This document shows positions 8,789 to 17,576 of a stretch of DNA of 34,625 bases, in pieces. This DNA comes from a virus: IMG/VR virus record IMGVR_UViG_3300025168_000298, positions 1 through 34,625 of that record; one strand, written 5' to 3'. The number at the start of each line of letters is the position of its first letter. Positions within the stretch are counted from its first letter, which is position 1. A program made the position numbers and the translations under genes. Below the pieces are notes generated by a model, which worked only from the letters and a program-made list of their open reading frames with translations, was not told where the DNA came from and did no database searches.

Positions 8789-11700
8789 TTATTTTATTGT
8801 TAATATGTTTTTTGTCGTTTCCATTTTGTTCCCGTTTACGTCGGTTAATTTCAAGCCAATCGTGTAATCTCCTTTTTCGTCAAACACATATGTCAGCCAT
8901 CTATTATTATAGTATATATCTGTGATTTTTTTGTTATTATTTTTGATAGACCATTCATGCGTTTTAATTCCTGGTACCTTTGAATTATCAAACGAGAACG
9001 TAAAATGGTTTAGCTTATTGTATATATCATGTTGATTTATTACCTTAGTATCGACGTATGATGGGTTATAACTTGAGTGTAAATTATGGTGTGTTACAGC
9101 TACCCTATGATAGATTTGATGTGGTGTGATTCCGTTAGCATCAACAACGCTTTGAAATGTAGTAAAGTCTTTTTTCGCAACAGCAAGAATATATTTACAA
9201 GTATCAGTACCTTGGTCAGCAATGTCGCCATCTGCATTTGTATCTTCAATCACTAAGTTATATGTGAATTGAGAAAGCCAAGGGTTTGCTGTAGAAGTAA
9301 GTGCATTTAGTTCGGTTTCAACAAGAGTCCATTTTGTAATATCAGTAATAGAATTTGGGTAATTTAGTACTGTATATGCATCAGTAACTCCGCCCGCTGT
9401 CGCAACTATCCTGTTTTTGTGATTGGTGTCTGGGGGTTGGCCTGAACCACCATATGTAAAATTTATTTTAAACGCTGCTAGCATGTCACTACCAACTCGC
9501 ATCATGTCCCAAGACATGGTCTCTCCGTCATTCCAATCGTGCTTTTTCATATTCTTATATGTATAAGGTCCTGCAGTTTCAGAAAAACCACTAGTGCTTG
9601 TAGTATCTTCTTGTCTTACGACAGTAGAGTGTTGCCAGTTATTATCGCTATTCATATAGTTTGCCCTATCCAATGTAAGGTAATATGAGCCTACAAAATC
9701 TTGAACTTCAAATGTATTTTCAGCTGCAGTATCCCAGTCTGCTCCCGCAGTCGACCACAAGTACTTATGGTACCCGTTCCAATTTAATACAGGAGATTTT
9801 GATTGTGTTATACCATAGGTTTCAACCTCTTTAGATTTTACCTCTATCGCATCTTTATCAAACTTAACGCTGCGAACATTATACAAATCATAGAAAGCAA
9901 GCTCAACACTATATTTACCAGTGTATGGTAGTGTTAATAGAAATTCACGGTAGCCTTTAGGATTTGGCGTGTTACTTGGATTAGCATCATCTACATCATT
10001 TGAGATAGGACCTCTAAATGTTCTATCATAGCCATTAGGTCCTATTAACCTCCATTCAATCTCATATATATTTCTATGCCACCACTTATCCCATGTAAAA
10101 CCGTTAGTAAAAGGAATCCAATTCGTTCCGTCAAAATATAATTGAGCGTATACACCGCTTGTATTTTGTAACACGAGTTGGCCAATTTCTGAATTTGCTG
10201 AAGTTGGTAATGAGCCTGCTGCTAGAATTCCATGGGTAATGTCCATGCCATCATTAGCATCATCATATGTCGCTTCACAATCTTCCCAAGTATCTTTAAA
10301 TGAATTAGCCTTTAATATGATTGGGCATCCTACTGGTATGTCTAAATCTGAAAATGTAGACATATCAGTCTCCTCATACACGCCATAAAAAGATTCAATC
10401 GATGCTTTTGTAGTCGGCCAAATCGTTGCGAGTTCTTTAATTGAAACGTTTGTGATTGAGCCAACAAAGTCAGATTGCGCTTGTATGTATAAAGTTGTTG
10501 AAGAAGAAGATAATCCACTAAAGTCATACGTTCCACTTGATGTTATCGTAATCGTTTGAGATGGTGTACCAGTATAGACGTACAAAGTTCCAGCAGTTAC
10601 AATAACATCTAAAGTAGTTTTGTATGAATTACTAATTGTATAAACAACTTGGTAAAGGTTTGAATTAGAGACTTGCGTTCCGTCACATACTGCTTTACTA
10701 TCTCCAATACTCCACCCCGTGCCAAGTGTCCAATCCGCACCGAGTTCTTTAACGGATACATCTTTAATTTCAAACGTACTACCTACTTCACCGCCGAAAT
10801 TTATTTTATCATACGAACCCCCTACTGTATAAAGAGGTTGATAATAAGTGTAGGTAACAAAATCAGATGTAATCACTTGGCTGAATGGTTGTGAGTACAT
10901 TAAACCGCTATGTAATTTACCTGTTCCAGCTGTCTTCTTGGCTGTAAAAGTTACTTTATACGCTTTTGCTGCTGATAATGTTGATGATATAGTTTGGAAA
11001 ACAGCCCAGTTATTTCCTGACGATGACAGAGTCCCCATTCCCACAACAGTAGCATATCCATCACTCAATGTGGAACTCCCTTGTATATTCCACGATGATG
11101 TCCCATTGGGAAAAGAGCCATCAGTTACTAACTCGTCACCCGTAGCACTAAAGTTTCCATTCTTCAACAGCTCAACTCCATTTTCAAGTTCTTCAAAATC
11201 TTGTCCTTTTCCTGTTAGGTATGGGCTTACCTTTCTTAAGTCTTCTAAATAAAGGCCTCTATCTGGGAAAACTTCATATCCAACATCTATACCTTCATTT
11301 ACTGTTGAAATATTCTGTTGATTATTCCATGTATTTATATTAAATTGAGAAAAGTAATCTCCCTCTCCGACAATGTCTACGATTTTAGCTTGCATCGGTA
11401 TATAGCTCTTTTGCAACCTATTTTTAAGACCATATAATTTAATTAAAACCTCATCGGGTGAAAAGTCGAGTGCCTCTTTAACCTTAGGGATGTCCCATTC
11501 ATCGTACTCTCCAGTAGCATTATTTAGCCTATATACTAATGAAAATCTCGAAGTCTTTTTTAGATTCGAGTTTGGAAGTTGGCTTGTTGAATTTTTAGCG
11601 GCTAAGAATCCTTTAACATCTTGATTTGGAATAGCAACTGCTTTTAATTTACCGAAGTTTTCAGCAGTTTCATTTATGTTCAACCAATATTCAGTAAGAG

Positions 11701-12478
11701 TTATATTCTCGTAACCAAAATATTTTATAGCATTTAAAAGAGCCTTATACGTACCAATAAATGGTTTAATATTTGCAGCCTCTAAAAGAAGTTCTCTTCT
11801 CTTTCTATTTATAAGTTTCCAATCTGGACTTGACTCTCTAATATCAGCATCTTCAAATACAAAGTGATCAGTCGGCGAAAGCGACATGCCAATATTTGAA
11901 AGTAATGTCTCTAATCTCTCGTCTTCTCCAACAGTTTCACCGTATACTCTAATTGTAGCAATATTGTCTACTATTGTGCCAGCAGCATTTATCTCATTTA
12001 TTAGTAATGTCCTTTTATGATATGTCTCTTCATCAGATTTTAAGGCAACATTTATTTGGATTGGCTCGCTCTTTAAAGAGCTTGAAACTATACGAAAACC
12101 ATCTCCATCCTCTGAAGTCGATGTCCCTGTCGCTAATCTTGTTTTAAGTTGAGACTTATCCGTTTTGATATATAGTTCTCCATCCTCCATGGTTGAACTA
12201 TATAGTATTATATTTTCGCTAGAATCATATTCATTTTGAAAGCTAACCTGAATATTATCATTAGTAGAGGATGCCTCAGCGAGAGGAGTAACATATTTGG
12301 TTTCACCTAAGCTACCAATAGTTTCTTGCAATATATAAACCGTTAAGGTTTCATAAAGACCTGTAGAAACTTCAGGTAAATATACAATACCCTGCCATGT
12401 CTCTTCAGTAGAGTCATATGTTAGATTCAGCTCATCTGAATTACTATCAAAGAATTTAAGATTCGAATACTTAGCCAT
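8789..12478 (-). CDS. Baseplate wedge protein, gp7/gpI-like, with inserted carbohydrate-binding-like modules
   Basis: A 1229-residue protein. Residues ~185-265 carry a helical segment (LINRKRRELLLEAANIKPF followed by IGTYKALLNAIKYFGY) typical of the phage tail protein I family; in T4 the counterpart is the wedge protein gp7. Residues ~435-690 hold two successive Gly/Ser/Thr-rich beta modules, each ending in a V/I-KEL motif (DVSVKEL, NVSIKEL), like carbohydrate-binding modules in Bacteroidetes and marine phage proteins. Further beta domains follow, and the last ~90 residues look like a PKD/Ig-like fold (FDEKGDYTIGLKLTDVNG). The start ATG overlaps the stop of the preceding 90-aa gene by one base (TAATG). 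The order gp25, gp6, small gene, this gene supports the wedge assignment. The adhesin role is inferred. Confidence 0.7.
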   Translation of the reverse strand: MAKYSNLKFFDSNSDELNLTYDSTEETWQGIVYLPEVSTGLYETLTVYILQETIGSLGETKYVTPLAEASSTNDNIQVSFQNEYDSSENIILYSSTMEDGELYIKTDKSQLKTRLATGTSTSEDGDGFRIVSSSLKSEPIQINVALKSDEETYHKRTLLINEINAAGTIVDNIATIRVYGETVGEDERLETLLSNIGMSLSPTDHFVFEDADIRESSPDWKLINRKRRELLLEAANIKPFIGTYKALLNAIKYFGYENITLTEYWLNINETAENFGKLKAVAIPNQDVKGFLAAKNSTSQLPNSNLKKTSRFSLVYRLNNATGEYDEWDIPKVKEALDFSPDEVLIKLYGLKNRLQKSYIPMQAKIVDIVGEGDYFSQFNINTWNNQQNISTVNEGIDVGYEVFPDRGLYLEDLRKVSPYLTGKGQDFEELENGVELLKNGNFSATGDELVTDGSFPNGTSSWNIQGSSTLSDGYATVVGMGTLSSSGNNWAVFQTISSTLSAAKAYKVTFTAKKTAGTGKLHSGLMYSQPFSQVITSDFVTYTYYQPLYTVGGSYDKINFGGEVGSTFEIKDVSVKELGADWTLGTGWSIGDSKAVCDGTQVSNSNLYQVVYTISNSYKTTLDVIVTAGTLYVYTGTPSQTITITSSGTYDFSGLSSSSTTLYIQAQSDFVGSITNVSIKELATIWPTTKASIESFYGVYEETDMSTFSDLDIPVGCPIILKANSFKDTWEDCEATYDDANDGMDITHGILAAGSLPTSANSEIGQLVLQNTSGVYAQLYFDGTNWIPFTNGFTWDKWWHRNIYEIEWRLIGPNGYDRTFRGPISNDVDDANPSNTPNPKGYREFLLTLPYTGKYSVELAFYDLYNVRSVKFDKDAIEVKSKEVETYGITQSKSPVLNWNGYHKYLWSTAGADWDTAAENTFEVQDFVGSYYLTLDRANYMNSDNNWQHSTVVRQEDTTSTSGFSETAGPYTYKNMKKHDWNDGETMSWDMMRVGSDMLAAFKINFTYGGSGQPPDTNHKNRIVATAGGVTDAYTVLNYPNSITDITKWTLVETELNALTSTANPWLSQFTYNLVIEDTNADGDIADQGTDTCKYILAVAKKDFTTFQSVVDANGITPHQIYHRVAVTHHNLHSSYNPSYVDTKVINQHDIYNKLNHFTFSFDNSKVPGIKTHEWSIKNNNKKITDIYYNNRWLTYVFDEKGDYTIGLKLTDVNGNKMETTKNILTIK

Positions 12479-12750
12479 TATCTAACGTTTTTATAGTCTT
12501 TTTTTACAGTGAAAGATTTGAACACCTTTACTGAATTTACTCCGTCGACCCAGTTAGCAACAACAAACTGAATATAAGATATGAAATCAAACATCTGATT
12601 GTTTCTAAAAATATGCGACGATAATGCATTCTTAAGTATATTTGTTCTGTAATTATTAGGAAGATGCTTCCTGTTATCAGCAACGGTATCAGTTATTTGG
12701 TATACTTTTGAACGCCTACTCTTAAATAAATTATCGGTTAACTTAGCCAT
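12478..12750 (-). CDS. Small baseplate-operon protein of unknown function
   Basis: A 90-residue basic protein (MAKLTDNLFKSRRSKVYQI...). It overlaps its upstream neighbour gp6 and its downstream neighbour, the gp7-like gene, by one base each through TAATG junctions, so it is almost certainly translated as part of the wedge set. I recognise no domain. The sequence is mostly helical, with an aromatic patch in its second half (FDFISYIQFVVANWVDG). Its position suggests a small wedge component or assembly factor. It is far shorter than T4 gp53 (196 aa) and does not resemble it. Confidence 0.7.
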   Translation of the reverse strand: MAKLTDNLFKSRRSKVYQITDTVADNRKHLPNNYRTNILKNALSSHIFRNNQMFDFISYIQFVVANWVDGVNSVKVFKSFTVKKDYKNVR

Positions 12751-14570
12751 TATATGCTTTTTCTATTTTTTGACTGTATCTTTCGGAATGTTGTATTAGG
12801 TACAGAAGGCTCATCAAAGTAAACTGAAAGAGCTCCCATTTCTCCAAGAACTGCTTTATCATCCACCATAATACCATCCCTATCTAACCAGCCGCCTCTA
12901 AACAGGGCGACCTCGTCTTTTTCTAATAGAATATCTCCAAATGAATCTAAGTTTATAACATTTTCTGGTAGTGCAGCTCCAGGTTCAAAATTAATAATTC
13001 TTGAACTGACCGTTCTTTTAAAGAATACAAACTTTTGTTTTCCATTACCTATGTCTTCAAGGACTGGGGTTGACGGAGTAACTGTAACAGTTTCAGAAGT
13101 ATAATATCCGTTTCTCCTAACCTCTTCTTCAGCCTTACTTGTAAATCTGACGTTTACAGAATCTATACCCTCAACACCCTCTAAAATAGCAACAATGTCG
13201 GATTTTGGTAATCTATCTCTTCTAGTTATATTAATCAAGTAATCAGAAATGCTAGATCTTATATTGTTAAAAATAGTATGCTTGTCATATCCTTCAAAAT
13301 ACCTTACCTTAATATCCATTCTAAAATATTGAGGAGATGGTTGAACAATCTTAACCTCAGAAGTAAGCATTTGTCTGCCTGAATTTTCAAGTAAGGTCAA
13401 TATTGAATTGTTTTCCTCTGCACTAAAGAAGAATTCATCTGGTTCAAAACTAAAATAATCCTTGTTTCCACTTATCTTACGCTTAACATCAGGTAACATA
13501 AACAGGTATATTACATTGTCATCATCTAAATAGCCATCATCTGTAGTATTGTACGCGTCTAAATAAGAGAACATACCATACTTGGCTAAAAATGCCTCAT
13601 AATTATCAGGTGTTGCTAATACAAAAGAGTGTGATTGTAGTGGTGCGATAAGTTTTGTAAGCTCTATACTTTCTGGATTTGAACCCAGCATAGGAGCAAC
13701 AGATACATCAGCAACCATAAGCTCATTTAGGTCATATGAGTTTCCAACGCTATCAAATCCTTCCTCAACAAACTTAAACGTCAAGTTTTTATGATTAACT
13801 AGATTGCCATTAGCTCCTTCAGTTGTAACATAAGTTATCTCTATAGAACTTCCAGAAGGCGGAACGTTACCAAAGCTTCCATTTCCAAAATAAATATCCA
13901 ATCCACCAGTTATACCAGTTTTAACTATAAAGCCGTTAGTACTTACCTTCATATCATATATAGAATCAAACTTCTCCCAAGGCAGAGCGTTTACCGAAAC
14001 CTTTACTGCGTTATGATCTGTATTTCCCTTTGTTATAATGTTAAATGATTGAAACTTTTCACCGGTACCGGTTACTGTCTGTGATTCCATAGTTCCTTGT
14101 ATTATAGGAATTCTTATTTCTGTGTTTGAATCTTTCGCTATTCTAAATTTATCTGAGTTTGTTAGCATTGTATATTTTAAACCGTTAGCCTCCATCTTAA
14201 TCATAGAATTTGGTAATATATTTATAGCATCACCAGCAACCTCATCGAGCGATGATGGATTTAATCTAATTTTGATTTCTCCAGTAGCTGAAGAACCTCT
14301 AAACGGATCATGTCCAGCCAGCCTAGATAAACCATAAACAGATTCCTTATGCTGTGCCGTTAATATGTTTTGCTCTACCATAGCATTTTCAATATAGTAG
14401 AAAATAAATGTTGTAAGTTCGTTTAACACGTTTAGTATCTGTGCAAACGGAGATGCTGAGGTAAATAGAGTGCCTGCTCTATCATACACCCTACTGATAA
14501 ATGATTGCGTATCATCTATCATTTCAACTGTCTTGATTCTAGACTTTTCTAAAAATTTGAATTCTGCCAT
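12750..14570 (-). CDS. Baseplate wedge subunit, gp6/Baseplate_J-like
   Basis: A 606-residue protein matching the layout of T4 gp6 and the baseplate J family. It has a helical N-terminus with FAQILNVLNELTTFIFYYIE (residues ~42-61), a beta domain with GDAINILPNSMI (~110), and a central segment with IYFGNGSFGNVPPSGSSIEI (~225-245), the J-family hallmark in which a Gly-rich turn precedes a beta strand. A ferredoxin-like C-terminal part follows, with VKVRYFEGYD and an ILEGVEGIDSVNV motif (~465). J-family proteins form the inner ring of the baseplate together with gp25/W. The gp25-type gene lies immediately upstream, only 17 bases away, supporting the call. Confidence 0.85.
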   Translation of the reverse strand: MAEFKFLEKSRIKTVEMIDDTQSFISRVYDRAGTLFTSASPFAQILNVLNELTTFIFYYIENAMVEQNILTAQHKESVYGLSRLAGHDPFRGSSATGEIKIRLNPSSLDEVAGDAINILPNSMIKMEANGLKYTMLTNSDKFRIAKDSNTEIRIPIIQGTMESQTVTGTGEKFQSFNIITKGNTDHNAVKVSVNALPWEKFDSIYDMKVSTNGFIVKTGITGGLDIYFGNGSFGNVPPSGSSIEITYVTTEGANGNLVNHKNLTFKFVEEGFDSVGNSYDLNELMVADVSVAPMLGSNPESIELTKLIAPLQSHSFVLATPDNYEAFLAKYGMFSYLDAYNTTDDGYLDDDNVIYLFMLPDVKRKISGNKDYFSFEPDEFFFSAEENNSILTLLENSGRQMLTSEVKIVQPSPQYFRMDIKVRYFEGYDKHTIFNNIRSSISDYLINITRRDRLPKSDIVAILEGVEGIDSVNVRFTSKAEEEVRRNGYYTSETVTVTPSTPVLEDIGNGKQKFVFFKRTVSSRIINFEPGAALPENVINLDSFGDILLEKDEVALFRGGWLDRDGIMVDDKAVLGEMGALSVYFDEPSVPNTTFRKIQSKNRKSI

Positions 14571-14580
14571 TTTAATTTCT

Positions 14581-14598
14581 TAATAATTTATATATAGA
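14581..14598 (-). promoter_or_regulatory. AGATATATA-type motif at gp25/gp6 junction
   Basis: The minus strand reads CTATATATAAATTATTA, overlapping the last codons of the gp25-like gene and ending about 10 bases before the gp6-like ATG. Part of it (TATAAAT) is close to the T4 late -10 box TATAAATA. Promoter function is inferred. Confidence 0.35.
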
Positions 14599-14941
14599 GG
14601 CCAACTTGATATCTAGAATCAACTACGATACTAATAAATACTAAGTGCCTGTCAACCTCATCAGTAAAATCAACAGTTACATCTACTTTATATTTTTTTG
14701 ATAGTGGTACAAATCTTGAGATAGCATCCTTAATCACACCCACTAGCATATTGTCATTATATCTAAACGAATATACATAATCATCTAAATTTAAACCAAA
14801 GTCAGGATCTCCAAGAACCGAACCCTTTGTTGTAAATAATAAAGTCTCTATTTGAATCAATATCTCCGAAATATCTCCATCAATTTCCATCTGACTTATA
14901 TCAAACCTAGGGTCTCCATCTTTCTTTATGTAAAATTCCAT
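14588..14941 (-). CDS. Baseplate wedge subunit, gp25/gpW-like
   Basis: A 117-residue protein with the family signature TTKGSVLGDPDFGLNLDDYV (residues ~37-56), in which the small Thr/Gly loop, Pro and FG-x-x-L are the conserved core of gp25/W proteins. The length fits the family (T4 gp25 is 132 aa). Members sit at the inner baseplate and help start sheath assembly. They were once called lysozymes because of a related fold, but no catalytic glutamate arrangement is evident here. The gp6-like gene follows directly, the order seen in most contractile tails. Confidence 0.88.
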   Translation of the reverse strand: MEFYIKKDGDPRFDISQMEIDGDISEILIQIETLLFTTKGSVLGDPDFGLNLDDYVYSFRYNDNMLVGVIKDAISRFVPLSKKYKVDVTVDFTDEVDRHLVFISIVVDSRYQVGLYI

Positions 14942-14945
14942 ATAA

Positions 14946-14955
14946 CTATATATCC
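14946..14955 (-). promoter_or_regulatory. AGATATATA-type motif before gp25-like gene
   Basis: The minus strand reads GGATATATAG, only 4 bases before the gp25-like ATG. If it is a -10 box, the transcript would start at or inside the gene. It could instead be an unstructured ribosome-entry region. Confidence 0.3.
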
Positions 14956-14958
14956 TAT

Positions 14959-15765
14959 TTATGAGTGCATCATCCAGTCAGTTCCTTCATCAAATGCTAT
15001 TTCTTCTATTATTGTTTCAAGTTCAGACTCTCCAAGACTTTGGATAGCATCTGCGTTTACAGAAACATTACCTGGTAATTGAAACTCAAAAATATTTAAT
15101 TTATTACCTAAAGAAATCTTAACTTTTGCAGCAACGTATCTAAAGAATAGCTCATCTTCATATAATGCACAGTCTGGAATAGTTTCATAAACCTCTAAAA
15201 TAACATCTGTCGTTGGTGTTTCACCAGTAAACCTTAAAGCTCTATTAAGTCTATTATAATCGAAGCTATATGGGTTATTTAATATTTGTCTAGCCAAATC
15301 AAAGAATTTCTGGTTAATGACGTAATATTCTAAAGCCTCAGCAGATCCTGCAGTTCCAGAATTACCATACATATTTGCCGCAAACATTCTTTCTACTGAA
15401 AAATCTCCTTCAGTAAAATTAATGTCTCCGCTTAAACTGCTTGCATTTGTCTTATGGACTCCAAATATAGAATATATGCCTTCTGGCATATTTATAGTTC
15501 TTGATGCTTTAAAATATGCTGTACTGAAGGCAGCCTTAGGAATTACAAGGAAATTCTCTTGAACAGAGTACTCATATTTTTTATAGAACCATTTTCTAGC
15601 TCTTTTAATTATGTTTGTAACCTCTGCAGTAGGAAGATGCATAGGAATCATGCACGACCCTGTGATTTCATCAGCCAACTCCTTTACAAAGTCACCCTCA
15701 CATGTACTTCCGAAATCATGTTCAGTTACCATACCTGTATCACCTCCTAAAAATATATTACTCAT
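14959..15765 (-). CDS. Virion structural protein, possible neck/connector protein
   Basis: A 268-residue protein of a family I have seen in T4-like phages but cannot name with certainty. It carries MIPMHLPTAEVTNIIKRARK (residues ~38-57), then WFYKKYEYSV, a beta middle with IYSIFGV, a helical part with LRFTGETPTTDVILEVYE, and IPDCALYEDELFFRYVAAK near residue ~215. Such helix/beta mixtures are common in head-to-tail adaptors and tail terminators, so connector is a weak inference. An internal ATG at 15732 is preceded by a perfect AGGAGG ten bases upstream, so a shorter product starting MVTEHDFG is possible. The annotated ATG at 15765 has only a weak GAG. Confidence 0.6.
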   Translation of the reverse strand: MSNIFLGGDTGMVTEHDFGSTCEGDFVKELADEITGSCMIPMHLPTAEVTNIIKRARKWFYKKYEYSVQENFLVIPKAAFSTAYFKASRTINMPEGIYSIFGVHKTNASSLSGDINFTEGDFSVERMFAANMYGNSGTAGSAEALEYYVINQKFFDLARQILNNPYSFDYNRLNRALRFTGETPTTDVILEVYETIPDCALYEDELFFRYVAAKVKISLGNKLNIFEFQLPGNVSVNADAIQSLGESELETIIEEIAFDEGTDWMMHS

Positions 15766-15780
15766 CTCTTTTTATTATTT

Positions 15781-17073
15781 TTATACCTCAACATACCTGA
15801 GTTTCTCAGTGCCGTCAAATCTTGCTCTTTTTTTATCATAAGTACCCTCTCTAAAAATACCATTTATCATTTTACCTTTGAACATTCCTCTACCATATAC
15901 ATAACAGTCTTTAGCTGTCGAATTAACGCTGACATAGCAACTTTTAAGTTTTGTCGAAGATATTTTGGCGCTATTGTAGAAATTACAACCAAGAACATCT
16001 GAGCCATCAAGGTTACCCCCAAATATATCACAGTTTTCTAACTCTCCGCGAATATCACAATTAATAAAATCATAACCATCAAGACTAACACAATAGGAAA
16101 GTTCTCCTTCATTGACTTGAACCCTACCAGTATCAGTGTCATAGTTTATATGTCCCTTTTTAAGAGCTCCATGAGTAAACAATCTTAGTACTCTTTTTTG
16201 GATATTAGCCCAATGAAGGTCTATTATCTGTTTATCCTTATGCAAGTCTACTGTGAAATTAACATTCTTCCATTTCTTCTCTATGACGCTGCTATCAAGC
16301 CTAGCATCTATAATTCTTCTATTATTCGATAAAATCCTTTTAAGTTCTATCGCATTAGAACCGCTAAACCATTTATCCTCAGTACTTTTCCATAATTGAA
16401 CTAAGAACGAATCTAATAAATGCAATACCTTAGCTGTTTTCTTTTCCCAATCCTTACCGCCAATATATCTAAACTCAAGATAATTGCTTGTTCTTTTCTC
16501 AAAGTTTACACCATAGTATTTTGAATTAGGGAATGTGAAATTATTTTCGTCAATTAAATCACCATCAATATTAAATGTTTCAGAATTTGGAATTACAAAC
16601 TTAATTGATTTAGCGTATGCTGAATTTTCTCTTTTTGGAAATAAATCAAATACAACGTCTTCATCAAAGTCTAATATAAACTTAAGAACATTCATGTTAA
16701 TAATTCTCCTGCTATTGTTTGTTTTGTCAGGATCAAATGAAAGATTTAAGTGGATTGATGACATGTCGTTTGTAAAGCCATTATCTTTAATCCATTGACA
16801 AACTCGTATAATCATAAGTCTAGCAGTCTTATAATCCTGGGCACCGGTGACAAGCTCCATAAGCTTCTCTCCTCCACTCATATCAGGTTCTATCTTAAAC
16901 TCTTCTTCAGTAGGAACAAAATCGCTATGCGCCTTATCCTCAACTCTAATCTTTTTAGAAAGTAGGGTTGCAAGTTCTCTTGCTGTAGTTTTAATGTCCT
17001 TGTTCGAATAAAATTCAAACTCTACACCAACCATACATTTGGATAATATTTCAGCGTCTTTAAATCGATTCAT
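15781..17073 (-). CDS. Putative amidoligase (glutamine-synthetase-like fold) fused to a beta-helix-like C-terminal repeat
   Basis: A 430-residue protein. Its N-terminal ~270 residues carry the features of the Amidoligase_2 / COOH-NH2 ligase family: V15-G-V-E18-F-E20-F at the first strand, an E62-P-D64-x-S66 ... E73-L-V-T-G motif, SSIHLNLSF with H108, and a late strand with Y-L-E200-F-R202. In that family these acidic, His and Arg residues bind ATP/metal and the acid substrate to form an amide bond. Residues ~333-420 are a string of short repeats (YDFINCDIRG, NCDIFGGNLDGSDVLGCNF) resembling pentapeptide or other right-handed beta-helix repeats. A substrate cannot be read from the sequence; a virion protein or the host envelope are guesses. 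It sits inside the virion operon after a strong terminator and has its own candidate promoter motifs. Confidence 0.65.
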   Translation of the reverse strand: MNRFKDAEILSKCMVGVEFEFYSNKDIKTTARELATLLSKKIRVEDKAHSDFVPTEEEFKIEPDMSGGEKLMELVTGAQDYKTARLMIIRVCQWIKDNGFTNDMSSIHLNLSFDPDKTNNSRRIINMNVLKFILDFDEDVVFDLFPKRENSAYAKSIKFVIPNSETFNIDGDLIDENNFTFPNSKYYGVNFEKRTSNYLEFRYIGGKDWEKKTAKVLHLLDSFLVQLWKSTEDKWFSGSNAIELKRILSNNRRIIDARLDSSVIEKKWKNVNFTVDLHKDKQIIDLHWANIQKRVLRLFTHGALKKGHINYDTDTGRVQVNEGELSYCVSLDGYDFINCDIRGELENCDIFGGNLDGSDVLGCNFYNSAKISSTKLKSCYVSVNSTAKDCYVYGRGMFKGKMINGIFREGTYDKKRARFDGTEKLRYVEV

Positions 17074-17077
17074 TTGA

Positions 17078-17108
17078 GTTTATATAACTTGAGTTGATTT
17101 ATATATCT
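17078..17108 (-). promoter_or_regulatory. Candidate promoter region before the amidoligase gene (two AT boxes)
   Basis: On the minus strand the gap between the terminator and the ATG at 17073 holds AGATATATAAATC (17096-17108) and TTATATAAAC (17078-17087). The first matches the recurrent motif of this window and contains TATAAAT, close to the T4 late box. Because a terminator lies just upstream, a fresh start of transcription here makes sense. Confidence 0.45.
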
Positions 17109-17121
17109 TAGTTTTTGAACA

Positions 17122-17150
17122 TAAAAAATCCCGCTCTTTCGAACGGGATT
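17122..17150 (-). terminator. Strong intrinsic terminator
   Basis: On the minus strand a ten-base stem AATCCCGTTC pairs with GAGCGGGATT around a GAAA tetraloop (one T-G wobble), followed directly by a T run. It lies 32 bases after the stop of the 121-aa gene and before the amidoligase gene. It is the clearest GC-rich terminator in the window, so it probably separates two transcription units within the virion module. Confidence 0.85.
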
Positions 17151-17181
17151 AAATTATTATAAGACGAAGTGTATACTATAA

Positions 17182-17547
17182 CTACTTGCCTGCTCCAGCA
17201 ACCTTCTTAGCAATAGCATCCTTTGCAGCATCAGTAGCAACATCAGTAGCAATTTTAGCCAGTGCATTTTCAACTAATTCTTTAGCAGCTCCCATAAACC
17301 CTTCAGAAGTATGTGAATCATCGTCATCTGCATGATATACTTCAGCAGAAGCTGAAATCAAATTAACTAATTCTTTAGGCTCGGGAACTAAACCCTCGTT
17401 ATACTTTTCAGATACCTTACTGGCAATTGCCGAAGCCGCCGCTTGTCTTGCCGCCATCGCTACTAGTGGAGCTATTTCATCTACCTTATCGGTTGATTTA
17501 AGCTCTTCTCTAATGATTTCTCTTAATTTTTGTTCTGTTAGTTTCAT
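17182..17547 (-). CDS. Small Ala/Lys/Glu-rich protein, possible scaffold or prohead-core-type protein
   Basis: A 121-residue helical protein starting MKLTEQKLREIIREEL. This N-terminal pattern (K-L-T then L-R-x-I-I-x-E-E-L) recurs in head-core and other virion proteins of large marine myoviruses. The T4 prohead protease cuts at [L/I]-x-E, and I-R-E (residues 12-14) and L-V-E near the C-terminal third fit that rule. The C-terminus is an Ala/Lys helix (AKIATDVATDAAKDAIAKK). The gene has its own upstream AT motif and a strong terminator behind it, suggesting a separately controlled, perhaps abundant product. The scaffold/core role is inferred; it could be another internal virion protein. Confidence 0.6.
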   Translation of the reverse strand: MKLTEQKLREIIREELKSTDKVDEIAPLVAMAARQAAASAIASKVSEKYNEGLVPEPKELVNLISASAEVYHADDDDSHTSEGFMGAAKELVENALAKIATDVATDAAKDAIAKKVAGAGK

Positions 17548-17576
17548 GTTTTAATAATTTTGTTTTGTTTATTGTT

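Noticed and set aside
10342-10536. 64-aa minus-strand frame inside the gp7-like gene
   Set aside because: It is fully nested in another frame of a large gene, with no start context or domain.
14588-14941. Lysozyme call for the gp25-like protein
   Set aside because: Older annotations name gp25 a lysozyme because of its fold. No catalytic residue arrangement is visible, and the wedge role is well supported by the neighbours.
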